A model generated the notes under the pieces. That model was not told the origin of the DNA and did not search any database. It saw only the letters and a list, made by a program, of their open reading frames with translations. 64,000 nucleotides of DNA from Mesodorylaimus sp. YZB2_4 (Eukaryota > Nematoda > Enoplea > Dorylaimida > Dorylaimidae), in contig JASANH010000253.1 in NCBI GenBank assembly GCA_030248295.1, positions 62,001 through 126,000 of the forward strand. Direction: 5' to 3'. Shown here piece by piece: positions 10,538 through 21,526 of this stretch. Numbering within the stretch: the first letter of the stretch is position 1; each line of letters opens with the position of its first letter. The translations under genes were made by a program, and so were the position numbers.

Positions 10538-10637
10538 TTGAGGCACGCAGAGGAGCGCTGTTGTGTGTGCTGGCCCTCGCACAGCCGAGCTTAGCAGGTT
10601 TGCTGGCTGGCTAAAGGCAAAACGGGCTCCGGCTCAC
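10538..10637 (-). repeat. Short repeat shared with LINE 3' region, at IR2 outer edge
   Basis: About 100 bases here are the reverse complement of 21737-21835, which lies just downstream of the LINE remnant's coding end. The copy stops 4 bases before the outer edge of the IR2 left arm (10642). It may be a 5'-truncated LINE tail, though orientation relative to the LINE and the absence of a poly-A leave this open. Confidence 0.45.
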
Positions 10638-10892
10638 AAAACGCTGCAGCACTTCGTAGCACGTTAGCTTTTGTCCTCATTGTCGTGGTGGCTCTACTAT
10701 CCCACTGTCGTTTTTGTCCCAAGTGATAGCCATAGCGGATGATGGTGATAGTGTAATGACAATGAGCGTAATAGGATGGACGGACCTCGCACATGGCATT
10801 AAGAACACAGCATTTATATTTGCTATCAGCAGTCACAAAAAAATTACTGCGGAAAACCTTTTAAAATTTTTGAAAACTTTGTAATAGTCTAA

Positions 10893-11672
10893 GGGCCATC
10901 CGTAAAGGTTGACTATACAAAATCTCGAATTTTTTACCCCCCTCCCGTTCTCCCTGACCGCATTCCGACCAACCCCCTTCCCCCAAAAAAAGGTCAAACA
11001 CTTCAGCCATGCCCCCTTTCCAAACGCTGTTTGTCACATGTTTCATCTCATGCTTTCTCGAGCTGGACAAGGTGCCCTCTCCTTCGAAGCCATATTTTTC
11101 AAAAAGTTTTGTTTGTTGAGTTCTTCACGGGACTTCCAATCATATTAGCTGACCAGCAAGTCATGATATGATAAGCGAGGCCGTGAGGTGACTAGGGATA
11201 GGTTGGGATCCTGATCCCGATTCTGACATTGAGGCATCGGAAATCTGCTAATAATTATGTTATGCATAAGCATGGCAGGTACACTCTGATCCATCATATT
11301 TGCCGTGAAGCAGTAGCGATGAAGAGACAACAGCAACATCGGCTCAAATCGATAATGATAGCAACACTGATTTTACCAGCCTAGGCTGACCTTGCTGGAC
11401 GCGTATCGAAACTGCGAATGTACTCACCGATTTCAGTTTGTTTATAAGGACTGAAACTCGACCTCATAAAAACCTTAAAAAACCTGGATGACTAAATTGC
11501 GCTTTATTGAGGAAAATAGACTCATCTCCTTCGTGTGCGCAAACAATCTACGACCTCAAACAAAAAATCCCAATCCTGGAAAAAGACGATCCCGACCTAT
11601 CCCCAGAGGTGGATAGCCCTCACGGCAGGTTCCCCTTCCCCCCAGGCTGCGGTCGACCTTTATAGATGGCCC
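10893..11672. mobile_element. 780-bp non-autonomous inverted-repeat element (MITE-like)
   Basis: The ends read GGGCCATCCGTAAAGGTTGAC and, on the other strand, GGGCCATCTATAAAGGTCGAC (18 of 21 positions agree). Both flanks carry CTAA (10889-10892 and 11673-11676), a likely target duplication. If only TAA is counted, the duplication would fit PIF/Harbinger. There is no transposase inside. It is mirrored at 37893-38672, so it was present before the duplication. A related single end occurs near 42653. Confidence 0.65.
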
Positions 11673-12039
11673 CTAATGCTGTAGCGCAAAGCCTACAGCT
11701 GCTGCTTCCACCAGTTTCCGTCAAGTCCACACCAAAGACGCTGTCATTGGTACACACCTTCCCCAACTAGTCCCTCATACCCATAAAAATTTCACGCTAC
11801 CGCGCCCCCATGGATTTCCTCGCAAAAGCTTCTGTGCGAAAAAACTTCGAATATATGTAAGAACCTTTCTCGACATGATGTGCCAATGTCTCCAGCAGAT
11901 ATCATCACATGAAAACCACGTAATAGCACAAGCATTGAGAGAGATCAAAGTCACGAGCCAGAACAGATAGCAGTCATGATTAAAGATTATATAAAGCCGA
12001 TCATGGAATAGATCCAACATCTAAGTCTGACGAATAATA

Positions 12040-12310
12040 AAAAGGATCTGTTCTGGCTGCTTTCATGCGTCATAAAGCCTTGAATCTTTCTGAAAAGCAG
12101 ACGAGTTATCACTCAGGAGATACAAAACATATTTACAGTATACTAAGCTCTTTGCTCTTCACTGATCTAAGGTGACCCGTTCACACGCTTCCCATCCGCA
12201 GAGACAGCCCTAGTGCAAAGAATGCTATCTTCATTCCTTCAGAACACTTATGTCGAACAGAACTGTGGTCTTCACAGCGACCTTCAGGAACAGCTAACTA
12301 AAATGAGCTC
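12040..12310. repeat. Diverged inverted repeat flanking receptor gene, outer member
   Basis: The stretch is inversely related (about 70-75% by eye) to 15640-15935, including a conserved block around TATCACTCAGGAGATACAAAACATA. A third partial relative lies at about 17220-17310. The receptor gene at 12795-14108 lies between the two members. Mirror copies exist in the IR2 right arm near 37255-37525 and 33630-33925. Confidence 0.5.
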
Positions 12311-12428
12311 CGCATCAGATCGTGCTGATGAGGGGTTTCGATTAACTGACCAAATAAACACTGACACGACTGCGCCCCCACGCAGTCACTTGTGGCGGCA
12401 CTGACAGCATATGCAGTCCAGAAAGACC

Positions 12429-12614
12429 TCAACACAAAACAAGAACCAAGTCTGGGGCAGACCTCACTCGTTCGCGGCAAAAGAAATATGCTAGCGGCGT
12501 AATAATGAGTTGGATGCTGGTGACAACAATTATGACCACGTTGAATTTTTTTCCCAGGTACCTGAACAACACAAAAATTAGAAAATTAGGTGGAATCATA
12601 ATGAGAACATGCAA
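12429..12614 (-). pseudogene. Possible orphan transmembrane exon
   Basis: A TTGTTCAG acceptor (minus strand, near 12557) leads into a frame encoding one strongly hydrophobic segment (FNVVIIVVTSIQLIITPLAY) and stopping after about 45 codons. It lies 3' of the receptor gene and could be a leftover exon of a neighbouring receptor. In the mirrored copy one base is missing from an A run and the frame is broken. Evidence is thin. Confidence 0.2.
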
Positions 12615-12794
12615 GAAGTGTTATATTCAAATATCCTCAAGTTCGAATATCTTTAACGCAGTGCTACACACACACACGGTGCAAAGTGTACAGTGCGCGG
12701 TTTGACAACACAATGCTGTGCATGCGCGAGTATCTTATCTTTTCATATGATTCTAGACCCTCGATAACTGAGATATATATTGAGAGAGCCGCAA

Positions 12795-14108
12795 CTACAC
12801 TGCGCTTTTTGAGAGTACAGTGGTGCTCTGTACGGCTGCATTATCGGCCAAGTGGAAAGTGGCCAACGCAGATTGTAGCATATCCTTGACCGACTGGCGT
12901 ACGTCTCGGTTGAACACGATGTAGATGTAGCCATTGCTGGCGTGGGCAATCTGCCACGTGACCGTTGTGAACACGAAAATACCCCACGGATCCGCTGTCA
13001 ATCTCGAAAATACGTGAAAGCACAAAAGCATAACTTCGAAAATAAAGCAATGAATTAATGCCAATTTGAAAAAGCGAATTTCACCTTGTCGCCTACGTTC
13101 TTGGTTTAGCTGATTCTGATTTGTAGCAGCAGCTGACACACCCGTTGGCTGTTGTTGCTTGCTCATTGTACGATTAGCCTTGCGAACTTTGCAAAAAGTG
13201 CTGATATTAAAGGCGAATACTAGCACGAAAAAGAGGACACTGTAGCCCAGGTCCAAGATCCAGCCTATCATTTGGCCACAGTAGGATGCAGTGTAGCCCC
13301 AGGCGAAAGCAGCGTTGTCGTAATAAAAGTCGCAACCGTCGAATACATATGTGATTTCGTGCAGGCAAGCGAGACCCCAACAAGTGGCGATCAGGATAAA
13401 AGTATTCCGCCAACTGAAGATGATTTTATACCTGAAACGGAAACACCATGTTCTGAATAAAAGGGTCTCCAAATACTTTTATATCATCGAAAGATTTATA
13501 GCCTGAATGAAAAGAATAAAATAAAATTCTACTCGAGAACAGAAAAATTGAATTGACTGCTTATGGCAACGGAATGAGTTCATCGGCAGCTTCTTTTTTT
13601 TGCTTTCACTCTCGCAGCCACGGCTTGAAAAACAGTAGTGCGGTCGAAATAGATACTGTACCTTACAGTGAGTATTGTGCGTCTCATCTTGGACACGAAC
13701 ACACAAGCATTGGTCAACTTACTTAGCAGGACTGGCAATTGCTGTGAACCGATTCACAGCGATCGATAGCGTGTTGTACAAACAAGCATACCAGAAGAAC
13801 AAACTGACCTGGCCCACTTTCATGCCAGGAAATTCGACTGATGCGCTCGATTGGGTGATGGTCATTGGGACAACCCACAACAAAAATATGAGCAGAGTTC
13901 CGATATCAGCTCCAGCCAAGGAGACGCAAAGAATTGTGAACTGGTTTCTTATTTTTCGATTTTTTAAAAAAGCAAAAGTAACCAAGCCATTGGCGCCGAT
14001 GCCTGCCAAGCAAATCACTATGCAAATACAGGCAGCGATTCGAGTATTCGCAGGAGTGGCAAATATTTGATCGGTTTCAGCTGTAGTGTCGTTGTTAGAT
14101 TCGTTCAT
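12795..14108 (-). CDS. srx-like seven-helix chemoreceptor (2 exons), left copy
   Basis: Exon 1 is 14108-13723 and exon 2 is 13431-12795, separated by a 291-base intron with GTAAGT donor and TTTCAG acceptor. The joined frame encodes 340 aa. Seven hydrophobic segments are visible: about residues 22-49, 57-83 and 94-120 in exon 1, then four in exon 2. NRF after helix 3 takes the DRY position, the DGCDFYYD loop before helix 5 is a hallmark of nematode srx receptors, and NGYIYIVFNRD closes helix 7. It would be a plasma-membrane chemosensory or peptide receptor with unknown ligand. It differs from the right copy by few residues, such as Gln versus Pro near residue 13. A TATA-like block lies at 14314-14323. 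Family call is by pattern. Confidence 0.75.
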
Positions 14109-15202
14109 TTTCGCACTGATGCTCTCTCCTGATGAGTGAAGGTGTAGGCAAGACTCGAACTGCCGTAGTACTCAGCGAGCTTAGTCACCGCGAAAAAAAT
14201 GAGACTTTGTAGCGATACTCTTTGACTCGACTCCGTCGCCCAGTACTGCACAATGATTCACAATGAGCAAAGTCTCATGTGTCAATGCGGGCGATGGTGC
14301 TGGCAACTTGGCATATTTATATAATGTTTGATCCATGAGCTTCTCTAATCTGCGCAGCGTATTTTTAGTCGGAAAGCGCTTCATGGCGATAGAGGCGAAT
14401 TACAGCATATATTGGTAATTTGCGTCATCTCTTTATCGGCTCTACTATCGCCATGTCATGTTTTTCGAACGTCTGCATAGGTCGAAATGGCGGATTAAGA
14501 GAGTCTTGGCACCCAACCGGAGTTTTAAATCAAAGAGGCTAAGCGATAACACCTTGTAAGTTTATAAGACGCTTAGCGATAACACTTTGTTCACCAGCTT
14601 TCTTCTCTCATGATCAGGGTTTCTGCGCCCTGAGCACATCTGTCGACTAGATTAATTCGTTGACCAAAGTAGGCTATGCCTACATTGACTCCTGGCAGAC
14701 GGTTGCAGTGTTGCACTTGCGTGATTTCGAGAACGATTAATTCCCAGCCACACACTCTATTTCCAACAGGACTGCAGATTGCATGCATGATCAGGTGAAC
14801 TAGCATGAAAAAATCAAATTTCAGTTCAATATGACCTGAAGAGTTAGCGAAGCTGATTTCATAGCGTAATTTTATTTGAGTTGGTCAAAAAATCGCCGCG
14901 CCCTGTTTCAGTATAGACGTAGGTGCCATGTGCAATGAGGATCCCCAATACAAAGTGTTTGTTTAAAGTCGTCGTATTATAGTTTTTGTTAGATCTCTCC
15001 TCGGAGAACTTATGTGACAACATTTTGCTCAAAAAAATTACTTTGGTTCTCCAGTTTTGATCAGGTAGATTACCTTACCTTGGTTTGGACTCCATAGCAT
15101 AGGTGCGCTCTACTTCTTGCTCGACAGTGCTTATTCTTCTTTGCGCTTGCTCTTTCGATCGACCTTAGCGTTTTATTGTGTTTACCTAATTGGCCACTTA
15201 AG

Positions 15203-15339
15203 CTTGAAGTATAGTTCGATGCGATGCGTCAAATTAGCTTGCGATGCGACGTTTTGGGACCATTTTACGTAGTCAGTTCACCCAAAAGTGTTGCATCGCA
15301 CGCTTCTTTGACGCATCGCATCGAGCTATACTTCGGGCT
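15203..15339. repeat. Long hairpin (near-perfect inverted repeat)
   Basis: The two halves pair over about 45 bases, each containing TATAG(T/C)TCGATGCGATGCGTCAA, around a loop of about 40 bases. The short GATGCGATGCG unit repeats within it. It could be a small foldback element. It is mirrored at about 34222-34362. Confidence 0.55.
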
Positions 15340-15639
15340 TTATTGTTGGACAACGTCTGCGTGTAAGGCCACGTGTTGTAGGAGCACTATGAATACTACT
15401 GTATAGTCCTTTCGGGACCAGTGAGGTGCAGGTTTTCTCCTCAGTGTGCATCGAGAATTCCCATTCTTTCAGACTTCTCCTTGGGGTTTAAAGTGGACTC
15501 GTCAGTTTTGGTTTTTTAGTTTCGTCATTGCCCCTTTCCCTAGTCTTGAACTGTTTTACCAGTACCGCTTTCGATTACTGAGTGCATGGTGGCGAAGCCG
15601 TGTAAGCATTTTGATAGCCAGTCCATCGATGCTCATTAC

Positions 15640-15935
15640 CTAAATAAGCTGATGCTTGGTTTTTTAGTTAGCTGTATATGGAGGTCACTGTTACGACCAC
15701 TGTCCTCTGCAGCATCCGAGTGTGCTATGGGCATGACGATGGCCATTTGCACAAGAGCTGTGAGATGGAATGAAAAACTGATGAGTGTGAATCGTCTCAC
15801 ATCAGCGAAGAGTGAAGAAGTTACTGTAAGAGCGTAGTGTACTGTAATTATGTTTTGTATCTCCTGAGTGATAATACGTTCTGTTTTCAAAGAGATTCGA
15901 GAAAGTATGATGAATCAAAACAACCAGAAAAGCTC
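15640..15935. repeat. Diverged inverted repeat flanking receptor gene, inner member
   Basis: This is the partner of 12040-12310 in opposite orientation. A second such pair in the same arm is about 14340-14790 against 16770-17160, which share the AGTCGGAAAG block and the segment before it. The arm is therefore itself built of nested, older inverted repeats. Confidence 0.5.
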
Positions 15936-17683
15936 CTTCTTATTCTTAATCATACTAGGATAACGGATCCATTCCCTGATCGGCTTTATGTGCTCAGTGA
16001 TATTATCTGCTGGCTTGGCTCGTGAATTGATATTGCTGTATGTAAAGAATGTAAGTGTATGGTACTTCAAAGATTCGCCTTCAACGATCTTTTGTTATCG
16101 CCCTGATCATAGCGTGTTAAAGCGTGGTGGATACTTGTGCATCACAAGATACTGAACTGCCGCTTATCCAAGTTGTTGGTTTCCACTAGGCATAAACTTG
16201 CTGCTGCTTTTCATAATTGGCTTGCAGTGTGTGGTCTCACGTCACGTCCATATATGAGGCCTCTTGTGAGAAAGACAGGCTCACGCGAGGCGTGCAGTAA
16301 CGAGAGTGTGCTTGCATCGCGGCACAGTAATCATTTCGTGTGTAATTTTTACGTTGTTAAAACATGGACCTTACGCGTATGTATGTGAATAAGTATGAGA
16401 TGCCACGTCGCGTGAATAAGCGGGCTCACTCGACTGTTTTTTGCACAGGTGCAGGCTAGACTGCCCAGGCTTCACTGGCAAGTATGTCAATCCCATAACA
16501 AAGAATAAACACATAACAAGGAAGCTACTGTAGGTAGATCTAATTACCGATCGCGTGGTGCCAGGCCTGAGAAGCAAGGGCCGAATACTGCTACTTGCTT
16601 AATGCCCATGAGCGCTCTTTCATCTCTTTCACATGAGGCATGGTAATTTTTGAAAAAGTAGGCTGTGTGTATTGAATGTTTTTTGCTTGTTTTCTAATGT
16701 TTTTTTAACACAATGTTAAGCATATTGTGTACCAAAAGTTTGCAAGACTGTAATAAATAGCATGTTTGGGAATTAACCTGTTGGTTTCAAGAGCAAGCGA
16801 CTCGCCAACGCTGCAGCCTGCTGGCAGCAATGAATGCAGGCTTATCGTTATCAATTTTGGCCAGGCGTGTTCCGAACTAAAAGATGTGCTCAAGGCGCAG
16901 AAGTTTTTCGAATCGCCACGAAGGGAAGCGGCTGAAGAAGGTGTTATCGCTTCGTTTTTAGGATAAAATACTTCAGCTGGGTGCCAATAAAAAGCTACAG
17001 CCCCTTATTGCGCCATTTCGACCGACGGAGACATTCTAGAAACTCTTCGTGATAAGACTTAAAGCCAATAAGAGATGACGTAAATTGCTTATATAGCTAA
17101 TTCTCTGCTGTCGATGGTTATCCCTTTCCGACTAAAAATACGCCCCACATACTGGAGGATCTTATGATCTGATCATAAGGGACATCACAATGGCCTGATG
17201 CGTCAGGATTGCTCCAAGACAGCTAGAACTTACCAAGAAAGCTTCTTCTTACTCTTAGCTAAACTCAGATGTTGGATCTGCTCCATGATCGCCTTCCTGT
17301 CCGTAATCTACGTTGTCTTGTCAGTTCTAGCGTGAAGATTTTGATCTATCGCCATTCTAGTGCTACAATAGGTTCAGTACAGTAACTTTATTTGCCGACG
17401 GCAGTGCCCCCACTTAAACGTTATTTGGTTAGTAGATTTTTCGCACAGAAGGGGGTTTTATCAGGAAATTTACAATCCAAGAAAAAATGCAATCTAGGGA
17501 ATAAAACGATGCGCATGTTGCATGCATTTAAAAAAAAATAACGGTTTATTTTTCTGTGTTGTAGTACTTTCCGACATATGACTTCACGCAAAACCAACGC
17601 AACGCCAACTGTTATGTATAGTGTCTCGAGTAGAAGGCACGGAGTTCTGATCGATTCTACCAAACACCAAACTACTAGTCGGA

Positions 17684-17879
17684 ATGCAAAGCGAATGCGC
17701 AGAATCATGCAAGCATGCAGAATATGAAGGCAAAAGTCGCGGAAGATGGACCTCTATTAGTCATACCAACTTTTTAAACTCCCTCGTATGTCTGCACCTG
17801 AGAGGAAGGTCTGGAAATCTAGAAAACATAGGAGGTGTTTATTTGCGCGAGATGCCCTTGCCCTCCGCAAGATGTTCTA
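17684..17879 (+). pseudogene. Harbinger transposase fragment cut at IR2 inner edge
   Basis: The translation corresponds to that of 31843-31648 (minus), which in the right arm continues into recognisable PIF/Harbinger transposase C-terminal motifs. Here the similarity ends at base 17879 and the following sequence is unrelated. Without the right-hand copy this piece could not be classified. Confidence 0.5.
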
Positions 17880-18763
17880 GAGGCCTTTATCTTAAATACC
17901 TTTATCACATAGGCATTTTAGAAAAATTTCACTTTCGCCAAGACAATCAGTTTTGTAATTTTTTTCGATAGAGCGTTTAAAAAAGAAGGGTCGAAACAGT
18001 CGACTGGCCAACCTCGGGTCGATTTTTTCAGAAACCCTCTCTTAATTACCCAGGAATGGGCAAGCAATGTTTTAGACTGTAGAGGTCGTAAAAAGAAGTG
18101 GAAGATAAGGGGGAGGAGGGTGTTTGGAACGAGAAGGGTTGCTAGTCTCTCTGCCCATTTATTTGCGTACCTATTTATCTTTCCGTTGATTGACCACTCG
18201 GTTAGGATATGCTGCTGCGGGTTTTTGTTGTCCGTACGAATGTAACTGAGTGCTCTTGCGCTTCTGACCATATAAGGAGTGTTTTCGGGTGATTCGGATA
18301 GGCGTTTTTGAAGTTTTGGTTTTCTAAGAATAACCTTTGATATGTAAGGGCGTTACATGACTGTTCGATTTTATTTTAGGAAATGATTGTGACAAGCGCG
18401 ATGCTTTTTGTGATTGATATCCGACTGTAAACATCGATCTATAAGCAGCATTGTGACAAATGTAATTTAGCAGCACCGCGTGCGACAAGTCTGCGTCCAA
18501 ACCTGAGTTTTTTGAATATGACGCTTGTTGATTCGAAAAGTGTTTCGAAAGTCAACGTTGGCATCCAGGACTAAACGTCCGTGCCGACGGGCTGAACATC
18601 AAAACGTAAGCGTTTACTCGAACCTGTTTTTGAAATTGCGTTGTTTGCCTCCCATATAAGGCTCTGGTATAATGATGTTTAACGTTTGTAGCCAGTACCT
18701 AGCAGCAATTTCGAATGCAACTGTTTGCACTCACTTTGATTTCTCTCCGCCAAATGCGACAGG
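17880..18763. other. IR2 spacer, left end; nothing recognised
   Basis: A 117-codon minus-strand frame (18271-17918) has no recognisable domain. I see no repeat family member here. It probably includes the upstream region of the gene starting at 18764. Confidence 0.4.
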
Positions 18764-19245
18764 ATGAATAAACTCATTCGTCTCCTGCTCTTTACCTTGG
18801 CCATGCGTGAGTCACGTCCAAGCTTGACATTTTGATGCTAGAGAGGAAGGTTTATCATGCTGGACCTGATAGCGTTTTCGCAGTTTTGCTTGAGAATGAG
18901 GCCAAACTTTTCCCCTTGATCACGAGTTTCTAGTACATCTTCGAGATCGATTTGAAATGACACATTTGCGAAGGCTCTTTTTTTAAAACTGCAATTAATG
19001 CTTTCCAGACACGGTGTCGATGGATCGCGCCTTCAACCTAATATGCGGATATCAGGCGCATCTATTTTCACCGCGCGAAAAAATGCGTTTCGCAAGAGCC
19101 GCATCAGCCGATAGTAACGACTTCGTGTCGTCTTGTTTGAATGACATGCTGAACCAGATGATTGACGACCAGCAATTCATGCAAAACGCTATGGCATCGT
19201 TTCAGCAACCGTTAGACAGCAGCTGCTCCTTATATTCTCAACCTG

Positions 19246-20546
19246 AGGCCGTATTCCAGAAGCGAATCGAGATTTTACAGTGAGGTGACTGGAGTCTAGT
19301 GAGATGGCGGCGTTTGCTATTACAGAAACAATCACAGTCACATAATCGCAGTCACTGAACCCAAAAATACAGTCACTAGGTAGAAAACACCTAAAAAGCC
19401 ATTCCATGAAAATTTCTCGTTAGAAAACTCCAGTCAACTATTGAAGGTGACTGGGAAAAATCTTCAGGTGCTCTCGATCGCCTGAAACTGTTTTCCAGTG
19501 AGGTCTGTCGTAGGTCTTACACACCATTGCCATCAATATAGTTGATTTTGATGAAGATTTTGATTTAATTGCACCTCCACGGGCAACAATATTCCGCGAG
19601 CGATTAGATCCGTACAACAAATATGATGATCAAGAATTCTTGAGTCGATATCGATTCACGAAGGATAGTGTTCGTGAATTATGCACCTTGCTGAATGGCG
19701 ATTTGAAACGGACAACTCGTCGTCACAAGGCTTTGAGCGTTGATCAACAGATATTTGCTGCATTGCGCTTCTATGGAAGCGGTGGTCCTTACCAATTGTC
19801 GGATGGTGACGCATTTGGAATGTCACAGCCAGCGGCATCACGAGCGATCACCGCTGTTTCGAAGGCACTTTGCCGATATGTGGACGACTAAATCAAGCTC
19901 CCTGAAGGACAATCTGCGCAAGAATGCATGCGTGGATCACTTCCAGTATCGAGATCACTGACCGGAGCACCACCAACACCGCTCTCGATACCACCGTCGA
20001 TACCAGCGTATCCAGGGGTCGAACCAAAAGCAGCAATCATCTTGTCGTCGACATCAGTTAACCTTGGAGCATCACTGCGCCCACCACCAGTTTTCCGACG
20101 CGATTTATTTTTCTTTGCATTTATATTTTTAGCTCGACCTTTCATATACTGAATTTTGAATTTGACTTGCTCAATAGTTTTTGGATCATCCGGATTAAAA
20201 CTTTTCGGAGATGAAAATCGGAGATAAAGTTCTCCTCTTCTCTTGAAAATTTAACCATTTTGCAAATTTAAATCGAATCAACAAATTTTCTAAAAACGTA
20301 CGGCCGGCAAAAATGCATATGGAGCTCGTTGGAATAAGCGAGCCTTGTCACTGGGAAATCACAACGACCCTTTTTTGTTTCTGGAATAGGAGAAAAAAGT
20401 TAGGCCTTTTTGCAGTCACCTCAATTGCCTTTGACAGCGAGCTCCCTAGAATATTTCACAGTCACCTCATTGGAAAGTTACAGTCACCTTCCTTGAAATT
20501 TTTTTTCATGTCACTGTTTTCCAGCGAACTTTCTGGAATACGGCCT
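19246..20546 (+). mobile_element. PIF/Harbinger element with CTG target duplication
   Basis: The element is 1301 bp with perfect 16-bp terminal inverted repeats AGGCCGTATTCCAGAA and a 3-bp direct repeat CTG on both sides (19243-19245, 20547-20549). Three-base duplications are typical of PIF/Harbinger. It carries only the N-terminal transposase part and so is non-autonomous. Exact CAGTCAC or GTGACTG heptamers cluster near both ends: 19285, 19335, 19349, 19370 and 19447 on the left, 20413, 20459 and 20481 on the right. They are candidate transposase-binding sites. Confidence 0.8.
19530..19891 (+). pseudogene. N-terminal fragment of HARBI1-like transposase
   Basis: The frame encodes FRERLDPYN...RYRFTKDSVRELCTLL...TRRHKALSVDQQIFAALRFY...GMSQPAASRAI, which closely follows the N-terminal region and helix-turn-helix-like block of PIF/Harbinger (HARBI1-type) transposases (RF.....L..L...L.......A......L.ALRF...G......GD..G.SQ...SR). 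It stops at 19891, before any part of the DDE catalytic domain. It cannot catalyse transposition alone. The clean start of the frame may lie upstream near 19540. Confidence 0.75.
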
Positions 20547-21526
20547 CTGGCTTCAAAAGTCTTTGCGGTGCGTTTCAGGGCAGCCAGTGCTGGCAAGCCC
20601 GTCCTGATGATTCGATGAAAGCAATTATTGTCACTTCCTTCGATGAATTTGAGTTCATGTGCATTACTCGATACGGAGGTAAGTCTCCGCATTTTAGCAG
20701 ACTTACTGCGTTCACTGCCGCATGATCCTCTCGACCATGCTGGCAGGAGCACATTTTCCCATATTTTTATAACTAGCATGTCTCAGACGAGTTTCAGGAA
20801 TCTGCATAAAAATAGTTTATGCCTCGAAACAAAAGTTTTCACGCGAGTTAATTTACCATCGCGGGGGAGAGTGCATCACCAGAATTAAAATTTTGTTCTC
20901 GCTAGTTATAGGAAAGGCACGAAAAGCACGGAGTGTCTGTTTTTCAGATTTCTTTCGCGTATATCTTTGCATGAGCTCATCGTGCAGCGATATTGACAAA
21001 GAATGTGGTTCGCGATGTCTCGAACTTAAGTCAGCAATGGAAAGATTCAGAATGCAGGCACAGCGTTTTTCTAACCGCAGATATTCCGACCGAAGCGCCC
21101 AAGAAAACATGTTGTCGGAAATGTGCCAGTAAGCGTCTTTGTCCCAGTTTCTTGATCAGTGACCTAAGCCGAGCTAGGCTGCATCAAAAATTCGTTATGC
21201 AAACGAAATCCAAAACAGAATCTGTATTACAGGTCGAACAACTCTTGACTTTTCTGCACAGATATATCGACTGCTCGAGAAACTGTGCGAGCAAAGTGCT
21301 TGAAAAGGAATGTTTCCCCGGCGCAAGTGACCTACTAAATGAATATTTCAAGCGATCAATAAATTCAGTTTTTGAAGTTTTCACTTTGACCAATGTTTCG
21401 TCGGAATTCAGATTGCCTCCTGCTTGCATTAAGCTTGGCAGCGCATCGGGCCCAGGCTCGGCTGCTCGTGCGCTGTCCACATTTTCCATTTTATCTAGTG
21501 TCGTAGCGGCTTTGATATCTACATAA

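Larger units (their letters stand above)
10642..17879. repeat. IR2 left arm of large inverted duplication
   Basis: This 7.24 kb stretch is the reverse complement of 31648-38923. Coordinate sums drift from 49565 at the outer end to 49527 at the inner end through small indels. The outer half (10.6-14.2 kb, including the receptor gene) is almost identical to its mirror, while the inner part (about 15.4-17.9 kb) is nearer 90% by eye. It contains a 780-bp inverted-repeat element, an srx-like receptor gene, internal diverged inverted repeats, a hairpin, a degenerate SINE (about 16265-16380) and a Harbinger fragment that is cut at the inner end. Confidence 0.9.
18764..21526 (+). pseudogene. Cys-rich secreted protein gene (CPG4-like?) split by a Harbinger insertion
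   Basis: Exon 1 is 18764-18806 (signal peptide MNKLIRLLLFTLAM, donor GTGAGT). Exon 2 is 19009-19245 continuing at 20550-20678 after a 1301-bp element. Exon 3 is 20948-21128 and exon 4 is 21262-21526. All splice sites are canonical and all phases agree. Without the element the frame is 855 bases, 284 aa. The protein has a signal peptide, regularly spaced cysteines (SLCGAFQGSQC, SSCSDIDKECGSRC, IDCSRNC) and a hydrophobic tail (ALSTFSILSSVVAALIST) that may be a GPI-anchor signal. The cysteine pattern reminds me of nematode chondroitin-proteoglycan CPG4-type or DUF19-type extracellular domains, but that is a weak match. As assembled, translation reads into the element and stops at 19283, unless the element is spliced out. 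Confidence 0.6.

Noticed and set aside
13272-14070. Plus-strand frames opposite the receptor exons
   Set aside because: They are antisense shadows of the srx-like gene; the minus-strand frame has the helices and splice sites.
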